DNA from: Sulfuricurvum sp. | GTDB lineage: Bacteria > Campylobacterota > Campylobacteria > Campylobacterales > Sulfurimonadaceae | Direction: 5' to 3' | Assembly: GCF_030691015.1 (NCBI RefSeq) | Contig: NZ_JAUYFF010000005.1 | Coordinates: 1 to 64,000, forward strand | DNA: 64,000 bases | Shown here: piece by piece, positions 1 to 8,456 of the stretch | How the letters are laid out: each line of letters starts with the position of its first letter | How positions within the stretch are numbered: the stretch's first letter is position 1 | The notes under the pieces: generated by a model | Told to the model about the DNA's origin: nothing | Seen by the model: the letters and a program-made list of their open reading frames with translations, nothing else | The model's database searches: none | Position numbers and translations under genes: made by a program

Positions 1-259
<259 letters not shown>

Positions 260-261
260 TC

Positions 262-286
262 CGATTGATTAAAAATTAATCAATCG
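262..286 (+). terminator. perfect hairpin after the PII gene
   Basis: Perfect inverted repeat with 11-bp arms (CGATTGATTAA and TTAATCAATCG) around an AAA loop, starting 3 nt after the PII stop codon. Only a pyrimidine-rich TTCTTCTTC follows, not a clean T-run. It may be a weak terminator or mRNA-stabilising hairpin that reduces amt expression relative to the PII gene. Confidence 0.55.
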
Positions 287-313
287 TTCTTCTTCAATCC
301 ATTTATATGAATA

Positions 314-319
314 TATAAT
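314..319 (+). promoter_or_regulatory. candidate -10 box for amt
   Basis: TATAAT in an AT-rich stretch. The region 17 nt upstream (TCTTCA) is a poor -35. The predicted start of transcription would be near 326, inside the left arm of the hairpin at 323-347. Confidence 0.45.
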
Positions 320-322
320 GCA

Positions 323-347
323 CACCTTTATTCTTGAACTAAAGGTG
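323..347 (+). promoter_or_regulatory. hairpin burying the amt ribosome binding site
   Basis: Inverted repeat CACCTTTA (323-330) and TAAAGGTG (340-347) with a 9-nt loop. The right arm contains AAAGGTG, the only Shine-Dalgarno-like sequence before the amt ATG at 352. In a transcript that contains both arms the ribosome binding site would be paired. Confidence 0.5.
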
Positions 348-351
348 CTGC

Positions 352-1530
352 ATGGATACTGCATACGTAATTGACACCCTCTTTGCCCTCTTCTCGATCA
401 CACTTATTATCTTAATGGTTCCCGGTTTTGCGATGCTTGAAGCAGGTTTGGTGAGAACCAAGAATGTCTCCAGCGTGTTGACCGTCAACGTTATGATTTA
501 TGCGGTGGCCTCTATGGCATTTATTTTGGTCGGATTTCATTTGGCATTCGGAGACTTTCACTCGAGTACGATGAGCCAATGGGCATTTTTTATGTTCCAG
601 ATGGCTTTTGTCGGAAAAGCGATCAACATTATGAGCGGCGGGGTGGGTGAACGTGCCCGCCTTTTACCGTTAACCCTTTTTACCGTGATTATGGGTGCGT
701 TGATCTATCCGACGGCAGTCAATATCAGCTGGGGAAGCGATTGGATCAAGGATACTATTTTTGATTTGAACTTTGTCGATTTGGCGGGTTCAACCGTTAT
801 CCATTCAACGGGCGGATGGGCATTGCTTGCCGCTATTTTAGTGATTGGATCGCGTAAAGGACGTTATGTCGGCAATCAAATCCGCGTTATCCCCGCATCG
901 AATATCCCTTTGGTCGTTTTAGGAGCGATGTTACTGTGGATCGGATGGTTTGGATTTAACGGCGGTTCCGTTGGTGGTATTTCGACGAAAGAGTTGGCGG
1001 ACAGCGTAGCATTAACGGTATTTAATACAAATACGGCGGGGCTTGCGGGAGCAATTTCAGTTGGGGTATTGATTTATATCCGTTATAAACTTTTTGATAT
1101 TACCATGATTCTCAATGGTGCACTGGGAGGGCTCGTTGCGATTACGGCAGGCCCTCATTTATATACGACTTTGGATGCGATTACCATCGGTGCTATCGGT
1201 GGGGCTTTGGTCGTGTTGGCTGTACCGTTGTTTGACCGTTTCCGCATCGATGATCCGGTCGGGGCATTGTCGGTTCATTTGGTCAACGGCATTTGGGGGA
1301 CACTCGCAGTGGGGATTTTTGCCGCGGATTATGCAAACGGTATAACATTCCTAAACCAGCTTAAAGGGGTTGGGGTGATGGCGGTGTTTGTCTTTAGCGT
1401 ATCATTTAGTATTATTTACCTTCTGAATAAAGTTATACCGTTCCGTGCTTCGGATGAAGATCAGGTTCAAGGGCTGGATGTCAGCGAATGCGGACTTGAA
1501 GCATATCCGGAATTTAAACGCGCCATTTAA
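352..1530 (+). CDS. amt: ammonium transporter (Amt family)
   Basis: Inner-membrane ammonium channel of 392 residues, normal for the family, with about 11 hydrophobic segments. It starts directly with a membrane segment and has no cleavable signal. The family landmark GSTVIHSTGGW carries the first pore histidine. WFGFNGGS and the later SVHLVNGIWG segment, with the second pore histidine, are also present. It follows the PII gene after 92 nt, so its activity is probably controlled by that PII protein. The ribosome binding site lies in a hairpin stem. Confidence 0.95.
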   Translation: MDTAYVIDTLFALFSITLIILMVPGFAMLEAGLVRTKNVSSVLTVNVMIYAVASMAFILVGFHLAFGDFHSSTMSQWAFFMFQMAFVGKAINIMSGGVGERARLLPLTLFTVIMGALIYPTAVNISWGSDWIKDTIFDLNFVDLAGSTVIHSTGGWALLAAILVIGSRKGRYVGNQIRVIPASNIPLVVLGAMLLWIGWFGFNGGSVGGISTKELADSVALTVFNTNTAGLAGAISVGVLIYIRYKLFDITMILNGALGGLVAITAGPHLYTTLDAITIGAIGGALVVLAVPLFDRFRIDDPVGALSVHLVNGIWGTLAVGIFAADYANGITFLNQLKGVGVMAVFVFSVSFSIIYLLNKVIPFRASDEDQVQGLDVSECGLEAYPEFKRAI

Positions 1531-1575
1531 TACCCTCTTAACACTGTTGTAACACTTCTTCACTATTCTTCCTTT

Positions 1576-1590
1576 GGGGCTTTTTGCCCC
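1576..1590 (+). terminator. terminator-like hairpin after amt
   Basis: GGGGC, loop TTTTT, GCCCC, followed by GCAAAAGACTCTTTT. A short GC-rich stem in the 122-bp gap between amt and the next gene. The T-run is not adjacent, so termination strength is uncertain. Confidence 0.45.
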
Positions 1591-1652
1591 GCAAAAGACT
1601 CTTTTAACCACCACGTTGTATAATTTGTTAATGTTGCTTGAAAAGGGAAAAT

Positions 1653-3023
1653 ATGTCTATTTATCGTGAGTATGATATCCGTGGAATTTTTGAAAAAGAG
1701 CTCAATGACGCGAATGTTACCCGTTTAGGGTATGCGTTGGCGGAAGAGATGCGTGAATTTGGCGACTATGTTGCGGTCGGTTATGATGCCCGTTCCCACT
1801 CTCCTGTTTTGTTTGAATATCTTACTGCTGGTTTGAATGCCGGAGGGATGAAAGTTCTGGGGATGGGTATGGTACCTACTCCCGTCAACTATTTTTGCAA
1901 TTATCAAGAATTCGATGGGGTAACACCTTGTGCTTCGGTAATGATTACCGGTTCACACAATCCGAGCGAATACAATGGATTTAAAATTACTATCAACAAA
2001 GCACCATTTTTTGGAGAGCAGATTTATACGTTAGGACGTAAAATCGATGTAATGGAGATGCCAATTAAAGTCGAACGTCACGTGGTAGAAATTGATGCAC
2101 TAAGCCGCTATAAACGCTTTATGGTTGAGTCATTTGGTCACTTGCGCGGAATGAAAGAACGGATTGTGTATGACTGCGGCAACGGAGTCGCTGGATTGGC
2201 GGTTGAGGAAATTTTCAAAGAGCTAGAACTCACTACCAAAGGGATATATGTCGAGCCGGACGGTACTTTTCCGAACCACCATCCCGATCCGAGCGAAGAG
2301 CACAACCTCGAAGATATTAAAAAACTTCTAGCCTCAGAGGGGGATATTGCGTTTGCGTATGACGGTGATGCTGACCGTATTGCCGTATTGACCCCGCGTA
2401 ACAACATCAAAGGGGACATGATGGCGTTGCTGTTTTCCCTCAAGATGAAAAATCCGATCGTTATCGGTGAGGTGAAATGCTCACAAGTGATGTACGACAC
2501 GCTCACTGAACGGGGTGCGACGGCGGTGATGTATAAAACGGGTCACTCCAATCTCAAAGTGAAAATGAAAGAACTTCATGCCGATTTGGCGTGCGAAGTG
2601 AGCGGACATGTCTTTTTTGCCGACCGCTATTTCGGGTATGACGATGCGATTTATGCAACGTTGCGTATGCTTGAACTCATTCACGAAGGGGTTGATTTGG
2701 ATGCCGAAATCGCCAAACTTCCGCATGTCTTTTCGACTGAAGAGATTAAAGTGAAAACGACGGAGCAGGAAAAATTTCCGTTGATGGCAAAACTGAAAGA
2801 GTTACTCCAAACTCCTCCGGCATCGTTTCCGCCTATCAAAGCGATAATCGATGTAGACGGAGTAAGGGTTATTTTTGATAAAGGGTGGGGACTGGTGCGA
2901 GCGAGTAATACGACTCCGGTATTGGTAACCCGTTTTGAATCAACGGAGCAAGCCGAAGCGATTCGGTATGAAGAAGCGCTGAACGGCCTCATCCAAGAAG
3001 CACAGAAGCAGTTGAAGGCCTAA
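1653..3023 (+). CDS. manB: phosphomannomutase/phosphoglucomutase
   Basis: Alpha-D-phosphohexomutase of 456 residues that interconverts hexose 1- and 6-phosphates for surface polysaccharide and central carbon metabolism. All four family motifs are visible: the phosphoserine loop TGSHNPSEYNGFK, the metal loop DGDADRIA, the sugar-specificity loop CEVSGH and the phosphate-binding RASNTTP near the C-terminus. The ATG at 1653 with AAAAGGG upstream is preferred; an in-frame TTG at 1638 would add five residues without homology. The stop overlaps the start of pyrC by one base, so the two are probably co-transcribed. Confidence 0.92.
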   Translation: MSIYREYDIRGIFEKELNDANVTRLGYALAEEMREFGDYVAVGYDARSHSPVLFEYLTAGLNAGGMKVLGMGMVPTPVNYFCNYQEFDGVTPCASVMITGSHNPSEYNGFKITINKAPFFGEQIYTLGRKIDVMEMPIKVERHVVEIDALSRYKRFMVESFGHLRGMKERIVYDCGNGVAGLAVEEIFKELELTTKGIYVEPDGTFPNHHPDPSEEHNLEDIKKLLASEGDIAFAYDGDADRIAVLTPRNNIKGDMMALLFSLKMKNPIVIGEVKCSQVMYDTLTERGATAVMYKTGHSNLKVKMKELHADLACEVSGHVFFADRYFGYDDAIYATLRMLELIHEGVDLDAEIAKLPHVFSTEEIKVKTTEQEKFPLMAKLKELLQTPPASFPPIKAIIDVDGVRVIFDKGWGLVRASNTTPVLVTRFESTEQAEAIRYEEALNGLIQEAQKQLKA

Positions 3024-4033
3024 TGATGAAATCGATTACCTTAACCATGCCGCTCGATATGCATCTTCATCTTCGTGACGGTGAGATGTTGGAGACGGTA
3101 GCGCCCCTCACCTCATACAGCTTCAGCGGTGCGCTTGTGATGCCCAACCTTGTCCCGCCTGTAACGACGTTAGAAGCGGTGAAAGAGTATAAAAAACGGA
3201 TCAAGCACGCGATCGGTCGGGATGATTTCGAGCCCTATATGACCCTCTTTTACCAAAACTACAGCAGGGTCTTTTTGGAGAGTGTTCAGGATGAGATCAC
3301 CGCGATCAAACTCTACCCGAGCGGTGTGACGACGAACTCAGAGGGGGGAGTGGCGAGTTTTGATATCGACTCTATGCGCGAAACCCTCGAAGCGATGTCT
3401 GATTTGGGAATCGTCCTCTCGGTTCACGGTGAGACCAACGGATTCGTAATGGATCGTGAGGCGGAGTTTATGTCGGTTTATGAGATGCTTGCATCCCATT
3501 TTCCGAAGCTCAAAATCATTATGGAGCATATCACGACCGCCGATGCAGTCGCTATGCTGGATCGTTATGAGAATTTATATGCGACGATTACCGTTCACCA
3601 TCTCATCATTACTCTCGATGACGTAGCGGGTGGGATGTTGCGTCCCCATCTGTTTTGCAAACCGATTGCCAAACGCCCCGAAGATCGTGCCGCTCTTTTG
3701 AAAGTGGCCCTCGAAGCCCATCCGAAAGTGATGTTCGGTTCCGACTCCGCACCGCACCCGAAACATGCCAAAGAATCATGCGGATGCGGAGCAGGGGTCT
3801 TTACCGCTCCTATCGCATTGCAGCTGCTGTGCGAGGTGTTTGACGCGCATGATAAACTCGATAACCTCCAAGCCTTTGTGAGTGATAACGCGCAACGTAT
3901 CTACGGTATCTGTGCCGAGTTTAAAGAGGTGGTCTTAGTAAAACATGACTTCGTTGTTCCTGATATCTACGGCAGTGTCGTGCCGATGCGTGCAGGTGAA
4001 ATTTTAAAGTGGACCTTAGAGCGTGTCGACTAA
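3023..4033 (+). CDS. pyrC: dihydroorotase
   Basis: Zinc amidohydrolase that cyclises carbamoyl aspartate to dihydroorotate in pyrimidine synthesis. At 336 residues it matches the short PyrC type of gamma- and epsilonproteobacteria. Visible metal ligands are the HLH pair in DMHLHLRDG near the N-terminus, the lysine of AIKLYPSG (the carboxylated Lys), His in SVHGETNG, His in MEHITT and Asp in FGSDSAPH. The start is ATGATG at 3023, overlapping the previous stop. The 3' end overlaps the following regulator gene by 11 nt. Confidence 0.94.
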   Translation: MMKSITLTMPLDMHLHLRDGEMLETVAPLTSYSFSGALVMPNLVPPVTTLEAVKEYKKRIKHAIGRDDFEPYMTLFYQNYSRVFLESVQDEITAIKLYPSGVTTNSEGGVASFDIDSMRETLEAMSDLGIVLSVHGETNGFVMDREAEFMSVYEMLASHFPKLKIIMEHITTADAVAMLDRYENLYATITVHHLIITLDDVAGGMLRPHLFCKPIAKRPEDRAALLKVALEAHPKVMFGSDSAPHPKHAKESCGCGAGVFTAPIALQLLCEVFDAHDKLDNLQAFVSDNAQRIYGICAEFKEVVLVKHDFVVPDIYGSVVPMRAGEILKWTLERVD

Positions 4034-4679
4034 GATTTTGCTTTTAGAGGACGATTTGCTCTTTGGTGAATCGATCGTGGATGTACTGGAAGAGGAGGGT
4101 TTTGAAGTGGTGCTGTGCCGCAACGGCCAAATCGCCCTCGATGAAACTTATAAAAATCATTTTGATCTCTATCTTCTTGACATTAACGTCCCTCTAATTG
4201 ATGGGTTGTCACTCCTCAAAGAGTTACGCCGTGCCAATGACCGTACCCCGACAATCTATCTTTCTTCTCATCAAGAGATTGAAACCCTCTCTCATGCATT
4301 CGAGATAGGGGCGGATGATTATCTCAAAAAACCGTTTAACACCGACGAACTTCTTGTTCGGCTTCATGCATTGCTGCGTCGTAGCAAAGGGAAAGGGCGC
4401 CACTGTGTCGGTGAACTCTGTCTTGATGAACTGCACAAATGCGTTCTTATGGAGGGTAAAGAACTCTCTCTTTCGTTGAAGGAGTATCAGCTGATGGCAC
4501 TCTTTATCCGAAATGCCGGAGAGATTGTCACCAAAGAGATGATCATGGACACCCTTTGGAACCCCTCTGAAATGATTAGCGATGGGGCGATACGGGTCTA
4601 TATTAACCGCCTCAAGCAAGAGATAGGAGCTGATCTGATCGTCAATATCCGTGGAGTGGGGTATCGTCTTGTTTCGTAA
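4023..4679 (+). CDS. OmpR-family response regulator
   Basis: Two-domain regulator of 218 residues. The N-terminal receiver has the acidic pair LLEDD, the phospho-acceptor Asp in LYLLDINVP and the conserved Lys in LKKPF. The C-terminal winged helix has the family ending VNIRGVGYRL. The start is a GTG at 4023 inside the end of pyrC, which puts the acidic receiver strand at the N-terminus as expected. It overlaps the kinase gene that follows, so the two form a two-component system. The stimulus is unknown. Confidence 0.88.
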   Translation: MSTKILLLEDDLLFGESIVDVLEEEGFEVVLCRNGQIALDETYKNHFDLYLLDINVPLIDGLSLLKELRRANDRTPTIYLSSHQEIETLSHAFEIGADDYLKKPFNTDELLVRLHALLRRSKGKGRHCVGELCLDELHKCVLMEGKELSLSLKEYQLMALFIRNAGEIVTKEMIMDTLWNPSEMISDGAIRVYINRLKQEIGADLIVNIRGVGYRLVS

Positions 4680-5514
4680 TGTCGAAATTGCTTTGGCCTC
4701 GCTGTATGTGACTACGACAGGTGTGTTAATAGCCGGAATTTATTACGTTCATCAGGTATTGGGCGTAGAGCAGTGGGGGATCATTGCCTTTCTATCGTTG
4801 ATAATGACTCTTGTAGTTGGGGGGATTTTGGCGAAAATCGCCATTACCCCTCTAAGGGAGCATTTTTACCATTTAGAGCGGTTCTCCAAAGAGACGCTTC
4901 ATGAACTGAATCTACCGATTAACACGATTACTGCCAATGTCCAAATGTTGCGCAAATCTCACAGTGATGAAAAAAGTCTAAAGCGGCTGGAGCGGATCGA
5001 GATTGCGGCAGAGATGTTAAAAGAGCGTTACAATGAACTCGATTATATGATCAAAAAACAGAGTGAGCGGGAGAGAATCGAACATTTTGATTTAGCTCAA
5101 GTGATCGAAGAGCGATTGGTATTTCTGCGCTCTCTTTATCCTTCTGTGACGTGGAATGTATCAGTTGCGTCTTATGCCGTCAACTGCGATCGGATCGGAT
5201 TGGGAAAAGTTATTGATAATTTAATCGAAAACGGGGTGAAATATTCACCGAAAAACCCTATAATCACGATCACACTTCACGAAAATACGGTCAATATTTG
5301 CGATAATGGAATCGGGATGGATGAGATCACCTTGATGCACATTTACGATCGCTATTACCAGAATGATTCGACGATGGCCGGTTATGGGATCGGTTTGAAT
5401 TTGGTGAAGCGCTATTGTGACCGTTACGGTATTGCACTGCATATCTCTTCTCACATTAACGAGGGGACTTGTGTCAAACTTGAATTTAAAAAAAGGGGAA
5501 TAGTAAATGGATAA
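4651..5514 (+). CDS. sensor histidine kinase
   Basis: Membrane histidine kinase of about 287 residues with two N-terminal hydrophobic segments (roughly residues 13-32 and 42-62) and almost no periplasmic loop, so it probably senses within the membrane or cytoplasm. The dimerisation box is LHELNLPINTI with the phospho-His. The ATPase domain has the N box DNLIENGVKYSP, the G1 box DNGIGM and the G2 box GYGIGLNLV. The GTG at 4651 overlaps the regulator; a TTG at 4669 is also possible. It is the cognate kinase of the upstream regulator by position. Confidence 0.85.
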   Translation: MEWGIVLFRNVEIALASLYVTTTGVLIAGIYYVHQVLGVEQWGIIAFLSLIMTLVVGGILAKIAITPLREHFYHLERFSKETLHELNLPINTITANVQMLRKSHSDEKSLKRLERIEIAAEMLKERYNELDYMIKKQSERERIEHFDLAQVIEERLVFLRSLYPSVTWNVSVASYAVNCDRIGLGKVIDNLIENGVKYSPKNPIITITLHENTVNICDNGIGMDEITLMHIYDRYYQNDSTMAGYGIGLNLVKRYCDRYGIALHISSHINEGTCVKLEFKKRGIVNG

Positions 5515-5956
5515 CAGTTGGTTGGAATTTGCACATTCGGCGGTAGATTACGGGATTATCGGGATTTTAGTGATTATGAGTGTGGTCTCTTTATGGCTTT
5601 TTATTGAGCGTCTTATGGCGTACGGTTCAGTTCGTATCAGTGATTATGATACGAAAGAAGAGTTAGAACTTGATCTAGGAAATAACGTTAGTACGATTGC
5701 AACCATCGGGTCAAATGCTCCGTATGTGGGACTTTTGGGAACCGTATTAGGGATTATGATTACCTTTTATTCGCTCGGTGATGTTGGAGCCGTTGATCCT
5801 AAAAAGATTATGACAGGTCTGGCCTTGGCACTTAAAGCGACTGCAATGGGGCTTGTAGTGGCAATCCCTGCAATCGTGTTTTATAATATTTTGCTTCGTA
5901 AAATGGAACGACTTATTACGTTATGGGAAATTGACGCCCGTAAAAAACAAGGATAA
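5507..5956 (+). CDS. exbB: ExbB/TolQ/MotA-family proton channel
   Basis: Inner-membrane proton channel of 149 residues with three membrane segments. The signature region APYVGLLGTVLGIM followed by ATAMGLVVAIPAIVFYN matches ExbB. It works with ExbD and TonB to energise outer-membrane transport. The ATG overlaps the kinase stop and has AAAAGGGGAAT as ribosome binding site. The length fits the short epsilonproteobacterial ExbB. Confidence 0.88.
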   Translation: MDNSWLEFAHSAVDYGIIGILVIMSVVSLWLFIERLMAYGSVRISDYDTKEELELDLGNNVSTIATIGSNAPYVGLLGTVLGIMITFYSLGDVGAVDPKKIMTGLALALKATAMGLVVAIPAIVFYNILLRKMERLITLWEIDARKKQG

Positions 5957-5959
5957 ATC

Positions 5960-6349
5960 ATGAAAATGAAACGGATCGATACGATCAACGTTATCCCTTT
6001 CATCGATATTATGCTCGTTCTTTTGGTGATGGTATTGACTACCGCGACGTTTATTAAGACGGGATTGATCCCCGTTGATCTCCCCGAAGCTAAAGGCTCC
6101 GCCGCAGAACATAAACCATCGGAACTAAAGCTTACCATCCAAAAAGACGGAACGCTGATGCTGGGTGATGAAAAAGCACCGATTACTCTAGCGGAGTTTG
6201 AACAGAAAGTGACAGAGGGTGGTAAAGAGATGACGGTTGTCCTCTATAGCGATAAAGAGGCGGCATTTCAAAACTTCGTGGGTGTTATGGATGTGTTGAA
6301 ACGCCTTGGGCATGAACAGCTCTATATTGTGACCGATAAACAGAAATAA
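5960..6349 (+). CDS. exbD: ExbD/TolR biopolymer transport protein
   Basis: Protein of 129 residues with one N-terminal membrane anchor and a periplasmic domain. The membrane segment begins NVIPFIDIMLVLLVM and carries the Asp essential for proton use in this family. It lies 3 nt behind exbB, so the two are co-transcribed and form the ExbBD motor. No TonB gene is adjacent in this window. Confidence 0.88.
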   Translation: MKMKRIDTINVIPFIDIMLVLLVMVLTTATFIKTGLIPVDLPEAKGSAAEHKPSELKLTIQKDGTLMLGDEKAPITLAEFEQKVTEGGKEMTVVLYSDKEAAFQNFVGVMDVLKRLGHEQLYIVTDKQK

Positions 6350-6351
6350 TT

Positions 6352-7044
6352 ATGCATCAAATTAGTAACTACGTCTATGCACGCGATGAGTTACTGGGGT
6401 GGGATATCCCTACCGCGCGCCTTCCCAACCCCTATCACGATTTTCCCTATATGGTTTTGGAGGGGGTACTCACTCCGGCCGAATGCCGCGCGATAACCGC
6501 TCATACACTATCGGATAACAAAGCAGTGCAGGCAGAGCTTCGCGGGCGTTCTCTTGATACTGCTATCCGTCGTACCGATATTCATACCCTCACTTCGGAA
6601 CATCGAGCAGTATATGATCGCCGTTTTGATGCGGTTAGAGGTAAAATTGAGGAGTTTTTTGCCCTTTCTTTGAGCAAAGCAACCGATGTTCAAGTCCTTG
6701 GCTACGAGAGTGGGTCGTTTTATCTCAAGCACTCGGACGATTCAAGTGAGCTTCGTGATCGTGAGGGAAACATTGTAGGATTCAAACCAGTTGCCCCCGA
6801 GCGTAAACTCACGACCGTCCTTTTTACCACCTCTTATACTCCCCATCCAACCGATCAGGATCATTTCAGTGGCGGAGAACTGTTGTTCAACTATCTGTGT
6901 GACGAGTCAGGCATTACGATAACCCTTCGTCCCGAAGCGGGGGATATGGTCGTATTTTTGAGCAATCCCTATTTTTCCCATGAAGTCCTTAGCGTTCAAG
7001 ATGGATATCGACTCAGTCTCGTTCAATGGCACGATTCTCTTTAA
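6352..7044 (+). CDS. 2-oxoglutarate/Fe(II)-dependent oxygenase
   Basis: Prolyl-4-hydroxylase-like dioxygenase of 230 residues. The iron triad is visible: HxD in LKHSDDSSE, the distal His in YFSHEVLSV and, ten residues on, the Arg of GYRLSLVQW that binds the 2-oxoglutarate carboxylate. SGGELLFNY and the GDMVVFLSN turn are typical of the double-stranded beta-helix core. It starts 2 nt after exbD, suggesting a link to iron or TonB-dependent uptake as in PiuC-like oxygenases, but that role is inference. Confidence 0.8.
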   Translation: MHQISNYVYARDELLGWDIPTARLPNPYHDFPYMVLEGVLTPAECRAITAHTLSDNKAVQAELRGRSLDTAIRRTDIHTLTSEHRAVYDRRFDAVRGKIEEFFALSLSKATDVQVLGYESGSFYLKHSDDSSELRDREGNIVGFKPVAPERKLTTVLFTTSYTPHPTDQDHFSGGELLFNYLCDESGITITLRPEAGDMVVFLSNPYFSHEVLSVQDGYRLSLVQWHDSL

Positions 7045-7050
7045 TTCGGC

Positions 7051-7056
7051 TATAAT
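7051..7056 (+). promoter_or_regulatory. candidate -10 box for the DUF475 gene
   Basis: TATAAT 27 nt before the ATG at 7084, with the ribosome binding site AAGGGTG in between. No convincing -35. Confidence 0.45.
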
Positions 7057-7083
7057 TTCGCATCTTTTTTTAAGGGTGAAATT

Positions 7084-8064
7084 ATGCGCTACTTTTACAG
7101 CTCGTTTGCAATTATGGCTATTGGTCTGATTGCGGCTTTTTACCTCGGCGGACTTGCCGCTATCTACATCACCTTTTTATTGATTGTCCTTGAAATCTCA
7201 TTATCGTTTGATAATGCGGTGGTCAATGCCAAAGTGTTAGAGACGATGGACCCGATTTGGCAAAAACGGTTTATTATTTTCGGTATTCCGATCGCGGTTT
7301 TCGGTATGCGTTTGGTTTTCCCACTGGCAATTGTTTCGATTGTGACCGGCATGGGGATGATTGAGACTCTCCAAGTAGCGATGAATCAGCCAGATGAATA
7401 CGAAAAAGTGCTCAAATCGACTGAATCAACCATTTTTGCTTTCGGGGGAGCATTCTTACTCATGGTCTTTTTAGACTTTTTCTTTGAAGAGCGGGATGTT
7501 AAATGGGTGACCTTTGTTGAGGGGTCCAAAATGATGGAAACTTTCTCAGGGGTTGCGAATATCGAGTTGATTACCGCCATTATGGTTGGTATCGGTTTAG
7601 GACACATTACACAGGATTTCGGTGTTGTTTTGGCATTTATGTATGGAGTTTTACTTCACTCACTACTGGGGATGTTGGATCATTTTCTCTCTTCCGATAC
7701 GGTCAAAAGCGGAATCGCTGGATTTATCTATCTTGAAGTTCTCGATGCAAGTTTTAGTTTTGACGGAGTAATCGGAGCATTTGCCCTTACCAGCAACATC
7801 TTTATCATAATGATCGGGCTTGGTGTGGGAGCGATGTTTGTGCGGAGTATGACGATCTTTTTTGTCGAGCATAAAACGCTTTCACATTTTCGTTACCTCG
7901 AACACGGTGCCCATTACGCGATAGGTATTTTAGCGATTATTATGTTGATGAAAATCACGACCCATATCAGCGAAATGGTGACAGGGACTATCGGTATCGG
8001 ATTAATTCTGATTGCCTTCCTTCATTCCGTATGGGAAAACAAAAAAGCAAACGAAATCGCTTAA
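7084..8064 (+). CDS. DUF475 (TerC-like) integral membrane protein
   Basis: Polytopic membrane protein of 326 residues with about nine hydrophobic segments. Two repeated acidic membrane motifs, EISLSFDNAVVNA and EVLDASFSFDGVIGA, are the hallmark of the TerC/DUF475 superfamily and probably bind a metal ion. TerC relatives act in tellurite resistance and manganese export, but no substrate is established for this subfamily. The ribosome binding site is AAGGGTG. The 3' end overlaps the convergent small gene by 4 nt. Confidence 0.85.
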   Translation: MRYFYSSFAIMAIGLIAAFYLGGLAAIYITFLLIVLEISLSFDNAVVNAKVLETMDPIWQKRFIIFGIPIAVFGMRLVFPLAIVSIVTGMGMIETLQVAMNQPDEYEKVLKSTESTIFAFGGAFLLMVFLDFFFEERDVKWVTFVEGSKMMETFSGVANIELITAIMVGIGLGHITQDFGVVLAFMYGVLLHSLLGMLDHFLSSDTVKSGIAGFIYLEVLDASFSFDGVIGAFALTSNIFIIMIGLGVGAMFVRSMTIFFVEHKTLSHFRYLEHGAHYAIGILAIIMLMKITTHISEMVTGTIGIGLILIAFLHSVWENKKANEIA

Positions 8065-8348
8065 TCTTCTTTGCCGTCATTTTTGGCGGCATTCTCTTCT
8101 CTCTTTTTCAGTTTATAATATTTGAGTATCCCGTACACACTAATCAACATCCAAATCGATTCCATTAAAAACGATGCAAGATTCCAATCATACAGCAGTG
8201 AGATGATGATCAGCAATGCTCCTAGGGTATTTAAGACGGAGAAGCTTAAATCTTTTGCCTCCATTTTTTCAAGTTGCAAAAGCATATAGGCAACAATGAT
8301 GACAAAGACGCCGAGTATACCAATAAGGTCGGTTAGTGATAATTGCAT
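8061..8348 (-). CDS. small membrane protein, CBU_0592-like family
   Basis: Protein of 95 residues with three hydrophobic helices and a Lys/Glu-rich C-terminal tail. The pattern DLIGILGVFVIIVAYMLLQ followed by LNTLGALLIIISL and ESIWMLISVYGI matches the small CBU_0592-like membrane family, whose function is unknown. It is convergent with the DUF475 gene, and its own promoter lies in the gap before the groEL terminator. Confidence 0.7.
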   Translation of the reverse strand: MQLSLTDLIGILGVFVIIVAYMLLQLEKMEAKDLSFSVLNTLGALLIIISLLYDWNLASFLMESIWMLISVYGILKYYKLKKREENAAKNDGKED

Positions 8349-8413
8349 GGGCTATGTTCCGTTGAGTATTTAGTGAAGAAGTGTATCGAAGAAGGGTTAA
8401 AAGAGGGGGGTTA

Positions 8414-8456
8414 GTTCAGCAAAATGACACATAGGTGTCATTTTATAACGCTGAAC
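8414..8456 (-). terminator. terminator hairpin of the groES-groEL operon
   Basis: Directly after the groEL stop, reading on the minus strand: GTTCAGC, a 5-nt bulge, AAAATGACAC, loop CTAT, GTGTCATTTT, GCTGAAC. Two nested perfect arms of 7 and 10 bp, followed further down by CCCCCCTCTTTT. A strong structure that also could protect the mRNA end. Confidence 0.8.
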
